A stretch of DNA of 64,000 nucleotides from positions 19,678 to 83,677 of the forward strand of contig CAKSEO010000005.1 in assembly GCA_934446565.1 (NCBI GenBank), read 5' to 3'. The translations under genes and the position numbers were made by a program. Below the pieces are notes generated by a model. That model did no database searches. It had not been told where the DNA came from and worked only from the letters and a program-made list of their open reading frames with translations. This DNA comes from an uncultured Oscillospiraceae bacterium (GTDB taxonomy: Bacteria > Bacillota > Clostridia > Oscillospirales > Ruminococcaceae). Position 1 is the stretch's first letter. Every line of letters starts with the position of its first letter. Positions 45,460 to 55,069 of this stretch are shown here, one piece after another.

Positions 45460-46535
45460 GTCTCACCGCCTGTATTCTGCTGTTCCGGCTGAGCTCCCTG
45501 GGGATTCATGCCGCCGTCGCGCCGGAGCTGACCGCAAGCCGCGCTGATATCCGCGCCGAGGGTGCGGCGTACCGTCGCGTTTATCCCCGCGTCGCACAGC
45601 CGCTTCTGGAACCGCTCCACCGAGCGGCTCTTGCGGAAGTCGCGCTCCCGTATCTCGTTTATCGGTATCAGATTAACGTGGCAGGTCATGCCGCCGAGGA
45701 GGTTTATCAGCTCCTGCGCAGCCTGCTCAGTATCGTTCACGCCCTCGATGAGGGAGTACTCGAAGCTTATCCGCCGCCCGGTCTTTGCGAAGTAGTGGCG
45801 GCAGGCTTTCATCAGCTCGTCGAGGTGATATTTCCTGTTGATGGGCATTATCTCGCTGCGGCGCTCGTCCGTTGCCGCGTGGAGGGATATAGAGAGCGTC
45901 AGCCCTGTGTGTAGCTCCGCCAGGTCGTAAATCCTCGGGACTACGCCGCAGGTGGACAGCGAAATGTGCCGCAGGCTCATTCCGTCGCCCTCGCTGTTCA
46001 TCAGCGTGAGGAACTTCATCACGTTGTCGTAGTTATCCAGCGGCTCGCCGATTCCCATCAGCACTATGCTGTCAACGTGCCTGCCGCTGTCGCGCTCGGT
46101 CTCGTAGACCTGGAGCAGCATTTCGCTCGGGAGCAGGTGCCGCACAAATCCCGCGATTGTGCTCGCGCAGAACCGGCAGCCCATGCGGCAGCCCACCTGC
46201 GTGGAAATGCACAGGCTGTTGCCGTGCTTGTATTCCATAAGTACCGTTTCGACCGCCTCGCCGTCGGGAAGCCCATAGAGATATTTTACCGTATTATCAA
46301 GGGCAGATACAAGCTTTTTCTTAATAATTAGGCGTTTTAGACAAAATTTTCTTGATAACTCCTCGCGGAATTGTGCAGAAATATTACTCATCTGCGAAAA
46401 ATCGCTGATTTTCTTCACATGCAGCCAGTCGTAGATCTGCTTCGCGCGGAACGCCTTTTCGCCCATCGCGGTTATCTGCTGGGTGAGTTCCTCTTTAGTC
46501 AGCGAAAGTATATCTATCTTTTCAAGCTCTTCCAA
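45456..46535 (-). CDS. rlmN: 23S rRNA (adenine-2503-C2) methyltransferase
   Basis: A 359-residue radical SAM enzyme methylating A2503 of 23S rRNA (and tRNA). The 4Fe-4S motif CRMGCRFCAST and the preceding KYLYGLPDGEAVETVLM are intact; the methyl-accepting cysteine lies in CGQLRRDGG-like C-terminal region. The start is a TTG at 46535, 9 bases after AAAGG, giving the usual N-terminus (DILSLTKEELTQQI). It is 26 bases after rsmB and overlaps prpC. Confidence 0.95.
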   Translation of the reverse strand: MEELEKIDILSLTKEELTQQITAMGEKAFRAKQIYDWLHVKKISDFSQMSNISAQFREELSRKFCLKRLIIKKKLVSALDNTVKYLYGLPDGEAVETVLMEYKHGNSLCISTQVGCRMGCRFCASTIAGFVRHLLPSEMLLQVYETERDSGRHVDSIVLMGIGEPLDNYDNVMKFLTLMNSEGDGMSLRHISLSTCGVVPRIYDLAELHTGLTLSISLHAATDERRSEIMPINRKYHLDELMKACRHYFAKTGRRISFEYSLIEGVNDTEQAAQELINLLGGMTCHVNLIPINEIRERDFRKSRSVERFQKRLCDAGINATVRRTLGADISAACGQLRRDGGMNPQGAQPEQQNTGGET

Positions 46536-46561
46536 TTTATTCAGCCTTTCTGTTGTTCCTG

Positions 46562-47881
46562 TTACTTCACTCTGCGGAACGACGCCGTAAAGAATCCGTC
46601 ACCGCCGTTCTCATCCGGGCAGTAGGTGCGCATGGGCTCCCCCGCCGCACCGGCGCAGGGCACCGGCTGCACTATCGGCAGGAACTCCGGATGAGCCTCC
46701 GCGAAACGCTCCGCAACGCCGTCGTTCTCCGCGCGGGAGAGCGTGCAGGTGGAGTAGACCAGCGTACCGCCGGGCTTGACGTACCGCGCGGAGGTCTCCA
46801 GTATCTGATACTGGATCTCCGGCAGCCCCTCGAAGTCCGCCGGGGATTTGAATTTTATCTCCGGCTTGCGGCGGATAACTCCCAGCCCGGAGCAGGGAAC
46901 GTCGCACAGCACCCTGTCCGCCTGCGGGAGCTGACCGTTGAACTTCGAAGCGTCGTTCTGCATGGCGGTAAGTATCTTTATCCCGAGCCTTGCGGCGCCG
47001 TCCTCGATGAGCCCGACGCGCATATCGTGGAGGTCCATGCTGTACAGCCTGCCGTTGTTTCCCATCAGCTCCGCGAGGGTGAAGCTCTTCCCGCCGGGAG
47101 CGGCGCAGACGTCAAGCACCGTCTCGTTGACCACCGGGCGCAGCGTCAGGCAGCAGAGCTGCGAGGAGATATCCTGCACATGGAACAGCCCCTGCCGGAA
47201 CGGCGCGCATTTCTCGATGTCGCCGGGCTTTTCCAGCTTTATGCAGTTCTCAAGCCCGGGGTAAGCTTCCGCTTTGATTTTGTGCTTCGAAAGCTCGGTC
47301 AGTAGCTTTTCGGTGGTGGTCTTCAGCGTGTTGACCCTTGCGTAGACCGGGGGTCTGCCGACGGACGCTTTCAGCGCTTTCACGGCGAAATCCGTGCCGT
47401 ACTCGCGGATGAGCTTCGCGGTCAGCCACTCCGGGCAGGAGTACTCCACCGACAGCCGCTTCTCCGGCTCGAGACCGATGTAGCTTATCTTCTTCCCGCC
47501 CCGGATGAAGCTGCGGAGCATTCCGTTGACGAACCCCTGCGCCGAGAAGCATTTCATCTTCTTGCAGAGCTTCACGCTCTCGTTGACCGCCGCGCTGTCC
47601 GGCACGGAATCCATGTACAGCAGCTGGTACAGCCCGGCGCGGAGTATCGCCACCGCCGCCGGGTCCAGCTTCGCAAAGGGTATCTTCGAGTTCTTTTGGA
47701 TGATGTAGTCCAGCGTGAGCCTGCGCTCCAGAACTCCGTAGAACAGCGCCGCCGCGAACGCCTTGTCGCGCTCGGTGAGGTCGCTCTCAGAGAAAACGTG
47801 GTCCAGCAGCAGGTTGGAATACGCCTCGCTGCTGTCCATCTTCATCAGCATTTTAACGACTGTCAGCCGTGGGTCAGCCAT
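46562..47881 (-). CDS. rsmB: 16S rRNA (cytosine-967-C5) methyltransferase
   Basis: A 439-residue m5C methyltransferase. An N-terminal NusB-like RNA-binding domain (about 1-130) precedes the Rossmann SAM domain with VLDVCAAPGGKSFTLAE, VLCDVPCSGLGVIRRKPE and the catalytic cysteine in LVYSTCTLSRAEND. It lies between yugP and rlmN as in other Clostridia. Confidence 0.95.
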   Translation of the reverse strand: MADPRLTVVKMLMKMDSSEAYSNLLLDHVFSESDLTERDKAFAAALFYGVLERRLTLDYIIQKNSKIPFAKLDPAAVAILRAGLYQLLYMDSVPDSAAVNESVKLCKKMKCFSAQGFVNGMLRSFIRGGKKISYIGLEPEKRLSVEYSCPEWLTAKLIREYGTDFAVKALKASVGRPPVYARVNTLKTTTEKLLTELSKHKIKAEAYPGLENCIKLEKPGDIEKCAPFRQGLFHVQDISSQLCCLTLRPVVNETVLDVCAAPGGKSFTLAELMGNNGRLYSMDLHDMRVGLIEDGAARLGIKILTAMQNDASKFNGQLPQADRVLCDVPCSGLGVIRRKPEIKFKSPADFEGLPEIQYQILETSARYVKPGGTLVYSTCTLSRAENDGVAERFAEAHPEFLPIVQPVPCAGAAGEPMRTYCPDENGGDGFFTASFRRVK

Positions 47882-47902
47882 TGCCAGCCCTCCTTGTTTT
47901 GA

Positions 47903-48634
47903 TTATCGTCTGTTGCGGGACGCCAGCATTCTCAGCAGCTGAGTTACCGACACGGCAAGGCTCGCAACGTAAGTCATTGCGGCTGCGGTGAGGGTGCGGC
48001 GCGCGCCGTAGAGCTCGTCCTGTTCGAGCAGCCCCTCGCTGCTTATGGTCTGCATAGCGCGGCGGCTTGCGTTGAACTCCACCGGGAGCGTCACCAGCTG
48101 GAACAGCACGACGAACGCGAACATGATTATTCCGATGTCCACCAGCGGCTCGAAGCTGAAAATCAGCCCCAGCAGGAACACATAGAAGTACATCGTGGAG
48201 CCTATCCTTGCTATCGGGAACACCGCCGAGCGTATCGCGTTCGGGACGTAGCCCGTGGCGTGCTGGACGGCGTGGCCGCACTCGTGCGCCGCTACGCCGA
48301 TAGCCGCGAGGGAGGTGCTGTCGTAGACGCTGTCGGACAGCGACACGATATTGGTTTTCGGGTTGAAATTATCGGTGAGATTTCCTGAGATACGCTGCAC
48401 CTGGACGTTGTAAAGCCCGTTGCGGTCGAGTATCTGCCGCGCTGCCTGCGCCGCCGTCAGCCCTCTGCGGCTGCCTATCTTGGCGTACTTGTTGAACGTA
48501 GTTTTGACATTTATCGAGCATATCATGGCGAAAATGAACGCCAGGATACACAGCAAATACGCAGTTGTGTAGCTCATGCTGAAAAAGTGCGAGCGTGATA
48601 CGTGACTTGCTGTCGATATCAGTAACTGTACCAT
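47903..48634 (-). CDS. YugP-type membrane zinc metallopeptidase
   Basis: A 243-residue membrane protein of COG2738. The zinc motif HECGHAVQHA (about residues 120-129) sits between TM segments (1: about 20-40; others near 145-170 and 180-200), and PVEFNASRRA near the C-terminus is a conserved family block. GGGAGG before the ATG fixes the start. It sits between fmt and rsmB, the usual clostridial position; function in quality control is presumed but not shown. Confidence 0.9.
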   Translation of the reverse strand: MVQLLISTASHVSRSHFFSMSYTTAYLLCILAFIFAMICSINVKTTFNKYAKIGSRRGLTAAQAARQILDRNGLYNVQVQRISGNLTDNFNPKTNIVSLSDSVYDSTSLAAIGVAAHECGHAVQHATGYVPNAIRSAVFPIARIGSTMYFYVFLLGLIFSFEPLVDIGIIMFAFVVLFQLVTLPVEFNASRRAMQTISSEGLLEQDELYGARRTLTAAAMTYVASLAVSVTQLLRMLASRNRR

Positions 48635-48685
48635 AAATTACCTCCCGTTCTGATGGTGTTGTTATGGTGTGTAAAAACGGCGGGA

Positions 48686-49624
48686 TTATCCCAGCACAGC
48701 GCCCTTTGCGGGCTTTTTTCCGCGCAGGAACGCCTGGACGTCCATGCGCTTTCCACCCTCGGGCTGAACCTCGGTAAAGCTTACCGCGCCGTCTCCACAG
48801 GCTACCGTGAAGCTGTCCGGGTCGATGACCTCCCCAGGCTCCGCTGGCTTGCCTGAGCCGCTCTCAGTGAGCACCGCGTTGTAAACTTTCAGGCGCTTTC
48901 CGTCGAACATCGTGTAGGCGCAGGGCGCAGCGGACATCGCGCGGATGAAATCCCGCACCTGCACGGCGGGCTTTGTGAAATCGAGCTTCAGCTCCTCCTT
49001 GGTTATCATGCTGGCGTAGCAGGTGTCGCCCTCCTGCGGGATGCGCGGAGCTGTCCCCGCCTGCACCTCCTCAAGGGTGCGCACGATGAGCTTCCCGCCA
49101 ATCTCCGCGAGCTTATCGTGGAGCTCGGAGCCGGTCATGGTTTCGGGGATATCCAGCTCGTCCTTGAGTATCATGTCGCCGGTGTCCAGACCTTTCGCCA
49201 TGTACATGGTGGTCACGCCGGACTTCTTCTCGCCGTACTGTATGCAGCGCTGGATAGGAGCAGCTCCGCGGTACATCGGCAGCAGCGAAGCGTGGACGTT
49301 GATACAGCCGAATTTCGGCAGCTCCAGGATGCTCTCCGGGAGTATCTGCCCGTAGGCTACGACAACTATGCAGTCCGGCGCTATCTCTTTCAGCGTCTCA
49401 AGGGACTTTTCCGCGTCCTCGCCCTTTCGCAGGCTAAGCGGCTGATAGACCGGGATGTCGTGCTTCAGCGCAAGCTCCTTAACCGGAGTCATCTGTATCT
49501 GCTTGCCGCGGTTCTTCGGCTTATCCGGCTGGGTGAATACCGCAGCTATCTCGTGACCTGCGGCGATGAGCGCCTCCAGGCAGGACAGCGCGTACACCGG
49601 AGTTCCCATAAATACTAGCTTCAT
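48686..49624 (-). CDS. fmt: Methionyl-tRNA formyltransferase
   Basis: A 312-residue enzyme formylating initiator Met-tRNA from 10-formyl-THF. The formyltransferase signature GCINVHASLLPMYRGAAPIQRCI and the C-terminal OB domain (from about 205) are present. The ATG at 49624 overlaps the stop of the upstream def gene (ATGA) and follows GGGAGG, so translation is coupled; an earlier start would be inside def. Confidence 0.95.
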   Translation of the reverse strand: MKLVFMGTPVYALSCLEALIAAGHEIAAVFTQPDKPKNRGKQIQMTPVKELALKHDIPVYQPLSLRKGEDAEKSLETLKEIAPDCIVVVAYGQILPESILELPKFGCINVHASLLPMYRGAAPIQRCIQYGEKKSGVTTMYMAKGLDTGDMILKDELDIPETMTGSELHDKLAEIGGKLIVRTLEEVQAGTAPRIPQEGDTCYASMITKEELKLDFTKPAVQVRDFIRAMSAAPCAYTMFDGKRLKVYNAVLTESGSGKPAEPGEVIDPDSFTVACGDGAVSFTEVQPEGGKRMDVQAFLRGKKPAKGAVLG

Positions 49625-50082
49625 TCTTCGTCCTCCCATTCGTCCACCTTGTCGGAATACAGTATGCCGTTGAGGTGGTCGGTCTCGTGGCAGAATGCCC
49701 GCGCCAGCAGCCCGGAGCCTACATAGGTCCTACGTCTGCCGTAGCGGTCCTGCGCCTTTATCTTCACCTTTGCGGGGCGCTCGACATAGCCGCTCTTTCC
49801 CGGGTAGGAAAGGCAGCCCTCCGGCTCCCGCTGTTTTCCCTTTATCGCTACTATCACGGGGTTTATCAGCTCCATCAGACCGTGGTCGTCGTCCACGTCG
49901 ATGACTACGACGCGCTTCAATACGCCGACCTGCGGCGCGGCAAGTCCTACGCCCCCCGCTTCGTACATGGTGTCCGCCATGTTGTCGAGAAGCTCCCAAA
50001 GCTCCTCGCTGAAATCGGTGACTTCATCGCTTTTCTGGCGCAGAATGTCGTTCCCGAACTGTAATATGTCAAGTACTGCCAT
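49621..50082 (-). CDS. def: Peptide deformylase 1
   Basis: A 153-residue deformylase removing the formyl group from nascent proteins. All three motifs are canonical: GVGLAAPQVG, EGCLSYPG with the metal cysteine, and CHETDHLNG with the HExxH ligands. It overlaps fmt by 4 bases; a second deformylase gene lies 12 bases upstream. Confidence 0.95.
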   Translation of the reverse strand: MAVLDILQFGNDILRQKSDEVTDFSEELWELLDNMADTMYEAGGVGLAAPQVGVLKRVVVIDVDDDHGLMELINPVIVAIKGKQREPEGCLSYPGKSGYVERPAKVKIKAQDRYGRRRTYVGSGLLARAFCHETDHLNGILYSDKVDEWEDEE

Positions 50083-50094
50083 TTCTGCCTCCTG

Positions 50095-50571
50095 TTACTT
50101 CTGCGTTACGTCCCGGTGCTCGGGAGCCTGCTTCACATGGTCGATGAACAGAACGCCGTCAAGGTGGTCGAGCTCATGGCAGAACGCCCTCGCAAGCAAA
50201 GCGCTGCCGGTCAGCGTGAACTCTTTTCCGTGACGGTCCTGAGCCTTTACGGTGACAACGTTCGGGCGCTCCACCTCCTCCCAGAGGTTCGGCGCGGAAA
50301 GGCAGCCCTCGTTCCCGGTCTGCGTTCCCTCGGCGGAAACTATCTCGGGATTTATCAGCTCGATGACCCCGTGCTCGTCGTGGACGTCGATGACGACCGC
50401 CCTGCGGAGCACTCCCACCTGGACTGCCGCGAGACCCGCGCCGTCCTTTGAGTGCATTGTCTCCGCCATGTCGTCCAGCAGCTCCCACAGACGCTCGTCA
50501 AAGTTAGTCACGGGTCTGCTTTTTTTGCGCAGGATATCATCGCCGAATTTTACGATCTGCCTTAATGCCAT
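50095..50571 (-). CDS. Peptide deformylase 2 (variant motif I)
   Basis: A 158-residue paralogue of the adjacent deformylase. Motif II NEGCLSAPN and motif III CHELDHLDG are intact, keeping the metal ligands, but motif I reads GAGLAAVQVG instead of GxGLAAPQ, replacing the conserved proline by valine. It starts at an ATG (50571) preceded by AAAGGA; a TTG 18 bases upstream lacks a good site. It lies between priA and def. It may have altered substrate preference. Confidence 0.92.
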   Translation of the reverse strand: MALRQIVKFGDDILRKKSRPVTNFDERLWELLDDMAETMHSKDGAGLAAVQVGVLRRAVVIDVHDEHGVIELINPEIVSAEGTQTGNEGCLSAPNLWEEVERPNVVTVKAQDRHGKEFTLTGSALLARAFCHELDHLDGVLFIDHVKQAPEHRDVTQK

Positions 50572-50592
50572 TTCTGTTCGTCCTTTCAATTG

Positions 50593-53016
50593 TCACGGAT
50601 CACCGTTCATGTCCGCGAAGAATGTTACCCTGCCGAATGCCTTGTCGGCTCCGGCTTCTTTGAGCGTGAGCTCCATCAGCTCCCGCAGGCGGGGGGAATT
50701 GCGGCACTTCAGTATCAGCCGCCAGCGGAACCTCCCGTTGACCTTGCTCACGACGTACCGCGCAGGTCCCAGCGTCCGCAGCGGGATATCGCTGTAATCC
50801 GCTTCGTAACGCTTTTCCAGCATTTCGCGGAACCTCAGCGCCGCAATGTTGCAGTCCTTATCGACCAGCGAGGTGAACCCCACCACTATAATATCGCAGA
50901 ACGGCGGGTAGAGCATAGCCTCCCGCAGCTCAATTTCCTCTTTGTAAAACGCCGGGTAGTTCTGGCTGGCCGCGAGGTTCAGAACGTAGTGGTCAGGGGT
51001 GAACGTCTGTATCAGCGCCCTGCCCCGCTTGCCGCCGCGCCCTCCGCGCCCGACTACCTGGGTTATCAGCGAGAACGTCCGCTCATAGGCGCGGAAGTCC
51101 CCGGCGTACAGGCTGTTGTCCGTTTTCAGCACGCCTACCAGCGTGACGTTCGGGAAATCCAGCCCCTTCGCTATCATCTGCGTTCCGACGATGATGTCGT
51201 ACTCCCCCGCCGCGAACGCCTTGAATTTGCTTTCGAACGCGTTCTTGGCGGCGGTGGTGTCCGCGTCCATACGGAGTATCCGCGCCTTTGGGAATATCCC
51301 GGATATCTCGTCCTCGATGCGCTGGGTGCCTGTTCCTTTCATCGTCAGGAAATGCCCTCCGCACGCCGGGCAGACGGACGTCAGCGCGTGGCTGTACCCG
51401 CAGTAGTGGCACACCACTGTGCCGTTTGCCTTGTGGTAGGTCAGCGGCAGCGCGCAGTTCGGGCACTCTATCGCCTTTCCGCAGCTCGCGCAGCGGACGC
51501 TCGTGTGGTAGCCCCGGCGGTTCAGCAGCAGTATCGACTGCTCGCCGTTTTCCAGGTTCTTCCGCATTTCCTCGATGAGCGGCATGCTGAACGCGGAATG
51601 GTTGCCGTTCTGAAGTTCGACGCGCATATCCACGATGTAGACGTCCGGAAGCACCGCGTTGTTGTATCGCTCGTCCAGCTCGAACAGGCTGTAGCGCCCT
51701 ATCTTCGCGTTGTAGTAGCTCTCCAGCGACGGCGTCGCCGACGCCAGCAGCAGGAACGCGTTATGGTAGAAGCACCTCTGCTTCGCGACGTCCCGGGCGT
51801 GGTAGCGCGGGGCGCTCTCGGATTTGTAAGTCCCCTCGCCCTCCTCGTCGATGACGATTATGCCGAGGTTCTTCACCGGCGCGAAAACCGCGCTTCGGGT
51901 CCCTACCACGATGTGCGCCCTGCCGGTTTTTATGCGGGTGTACTCGTCAGCGCGCTCCCCCAGGGAAAGGCTGCTGTGGAGTATCGCCACGTCGTCCCCG
52001 AAAAGCCGCCGGAACTTCCCCACCATCTGCGGGGTGAGGGATATCTCCGGGACCAGCATTATCGCGGTCTTTCCCTGCTTCACGGCTTCGTCAATGAGCC
52101 GGATGAACACCGAGGTCTTTCCGCTTCCGGTAACGCCCCGGAGCAGCGCGCACTTCGGCGCGTCGTCGTTCATCAGCTTCAGCAGACCGCTGAAAACCTC
52201 CTGCTGCTTCGGCGAGAACACGATATCCGACGGGCTTTCCGACTTCCCCTCGGTGTTCTCCAGGCGGAACACCTGGTATTCGTACTCCTCCAGCAGCCCC
52301 TTGTCAACCAGCCGCTTCACGACCGCCGCCGTGATGTTCAGCGCGTAGCATACCTCGTGGATGGACGCCGCGCTGTTTTCCTCCAGGAACTCCAGCACCT
52401 GCTTCTGCTTGGGAGTCAGCTTCGGAGGCTGAACGCCCTCCGGCGTTTCCGGAGGTTCCGCGAGCTTCACCATCAGCGTTGTTTCGTCGCCGACGCGGCG
52501 TTTCAGCAGCTCGGATTCCCTTACTGCGCCCGCGTCTTTCAGCGCTTTTAGCAGCGGCTTGTCCTCGGGCTGGGGGCTGTACTTCTCGCGGAGCTGTGAA
52601 ATGCGCTCCAGCAGAGCCTGCTCGTCCGCGGGGAGCATTCCGTTGAAGCCGTTCACCGGCTCGTAGCGGGTCTGGAGCGTGTAGCTCAGCCCCGGCGGGA
52701 GTATCGCGCGGAACGCGTCAAAGTAGGTGCAGAACGTGTTGTCCCGTATCCACCTGCAAAGCCTTACCATTTCCGGGGAAATGACCGGTTCGCCGTCCGC
52801 GATGGCGCTGACGTACTTCAGCTTCGCTCGGTCAGCCGGGGCGGGCTCTACCGCGAAAACCAGCGCTATGCGGCTGCGGTTGCCCCTGCCGAACGGCACT
52901 ACTACGCGCATTCCGGCGGTTATCCTGCCGTAAAGCTCCTCCGGGACGAGGTAGGTGAACAGCGCGTCGAAGCTGTACGCGGTGCCCTCGACCGCCGCCT
53001 GGACTGCTTCTATCAT
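50593..53016 (-). CDS. priA: Primosomal replication protein N' (PriA helicase)
   Basis: An 807-residue superfamily 2 DNA helicase restarting stalled forks. N-terminal DNA-binding domains (about 1-210) precede the helicase with Walker A GVTGSGKTSVF and Walker B IIVIDEEGEGTYKS; the usual DEEH here reads DEEG. Eight zinc-binding cysteines lie in CASCG, CPNC, CHYC and CPACG. Motifs of the second RecA lobe (VVGRGGRGGKRGRALIQ) follow. It overlaps gmk by 4 bases. Confidence 0.93.
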   Translation of the reverse strand: MIEAVQAAVEGTAYSFDALFTYLVPEELYGRITAGMRVVVPFGRGNRSRIALVFAVEPAPADRAKLKYVSAIADGEPVISPEMVRLCRWIRDNTFCTYFDAFRAILPPGLSYTLQTRYEPVNGFNGMLPADEQALLERISQLREKYSPQPEDKPLLKALKDAGAVRESELLKRRVGDETTLMVKLAEPPETPEGVQPPKLTPKQKQVLEFLEENSAASIHEVCYALNITAAVVKRLVDKGLLEEYEYQVFRLENTEGKSESPSDIVFSPKQQEVFSGLLKLMNDDAPKCALLRGVTGSGKTSVFIRLIDEAVKQGKTAIMLVPEISLTPQMVGKFRRLFGDDVAILHSSLSLGERADEYTRIKTGRAHIVVGTRSAVFAPVKNLGIIVIDEEGEGTYKSESAPRYHARDVAKQRCFYHNAFLLLASATPSLESYYNAKIGRYSLFELDERYNNAVLPDVYIVDMRVELQNGNHSAFSMPLIEEMRKNLENGEQSILLLNRRGYHTSVRCASCGKAIECPNCALPLTYHKANGTVVCHYCGYSHALTSVCPACGGHFLTMKGTGTQRIEDEISGIFPKARILRMDADTTAAKNAFESKFKAFAAGEYDIIVGTQMIAKGLDFPNVTLVGVLKTDNSLYAGDFRAYERTFSLITQVVGRGGRGGKRGRALIQTFTPDHYVLNLAASQNYPAFYKEEIELREAMLYPPFCDIIVVGFTSLVDKDCNIAALRFREMLEKRYEADYSDIPLRTLGPARYVVSKVNGRFRWRLILKCRNSPRLRELMELTLKEAGADKAFGRVTFFADMNGDP

Positions 53017-53618
53017 TCAGCGCGGAGCTGTTCCAGCAGCGGCATCTGGCGTGATTTGCGGAGCTTCTCCCCGGTGATGACCGCCTTGAGGTCGTCAACC
53101 GCCTTTTCGAGCGCTCCGTTGACGATGAGGTAATCGTAATTCTCCGCGAATTTCAGCTCCTCGCGTGCCTGGGCGGTGCGCTCGATTATTTTCTCCTCGG
53201 TCTCCGTGCCGCGCTTTCTGAGGCGGCGCTCAAGCTCCTGCATGGACGGCGGGAGTATGAACACCAGGCAGCACTCCGGGAACAAGCGTCTGATGTTCAT
53301 CGCGCCCTCCACCTCTATCTTGAGGATGACGTCCTTGCCGGCGTTCAGCATGTCCTCGACCGCCTTGCGGGGAGTTCCGTAGTAGTTGCCGCAGTACTCG
53401 GTGTACTCCAGCACCTCGTTGTTCTTTATCATCTGCTCGAACTGCTCGCGGGTGCGGAAATGATAATGCACTCCGTCCACCTCGCCCTCTCTGGGGGCGC
53501 GGCTGGTCGCGGATACCGAATATCCGACGTTCTCCGTTACCTTGAAAAGCTGCTCAAGAATGGTGTCCTTTCCGCAGCCTGCCGGGGCTGATACTACAAA
53601 AAGCAATCCCTTATCCAT
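53013..53618 (-). CDS. gmk: Guanylate kinase
   Basis: A 201-residue nucleotide kinase converting GMP to GDP. The P-loop is VVSAPAGCGKDT (the first Gly of the usual GPSGxGKxT is Ala), then SATSRAPREGEVDGVHYHF and the GMP lid. Start at 53618 by AGGAGA. It sits between remA and priA; rpoZ and coaBC, normally between gmk and priA, are absent here. Confidence 0.93.
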   Translation of the reverse strand: MDKGLLFVVSAPAGCGKDTILEQLFKVTENVGYSVSATSRAPREGEVDGVHYHFRTREQFEQMIKNNEVLEYTEYCGNYYGTPRKAVEDMLNAGKDVILKIEVEGAMNIRRLFPECCLVFILPPSMQELERRLRKRGTETEEKIIERTAQAREELKFAENYDYLIVNGALEKAVDDLKAVITGEKLRKSRQMPLLEQLRAE

Positions 53619-53637
53619 GTTTATTTCTCCTGTCACT

Positions 53638-53907
53638 TTATTCTTCGCTGTCTGAATCAGGCGCTTCCGGGTCTGACTTCCCCGTTTTTCCGGCGAGGGT
53701 CTCCGGGGTCTGCGCGGACATCACGACATGCCCGCTGTCGCAGATTATGACGGAGCGCGTGCGCCGCCCGCAGGTGGCGTCTATCGCCGTACCGTTATCC
53801 TTGGCGAGCTGCACTATGCGCTTCACCGGAGCAGCCTCCGGGCTTACCACCGCGACGATACGGTCGGCGTTGACCGAATTTCCGAAACCAATGCTGATAA
53901 GTTTCAT
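53638..53907 (-). CDS. remA: RemA/DUF370-type DNA-binding regulator
   Basis: An 89-residue protein of the RemA family that in B. subtilis activates biofilm matrix genes by binding DNA as an oligomer. [30 protein letters not shown] and [19 protein letters not shown] are diagnostic. The last ~18 residues are acidic and extra. It is 1 base after tgt and upstream of gmk, the conserved order. Confidence 0.92.
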   Translation of the reverse strand: MKLISIGFGNSVNADRIVAVVSPEAAPVKRIVQLAKDNGTAIDATCGRRTRSVIICDSGHVVMSAQTPETLAGKTGKSDPEAPDSDSEE

Positions 53908-53908
53908 G

Positions 53909-55069
<1,161 letters not shown>

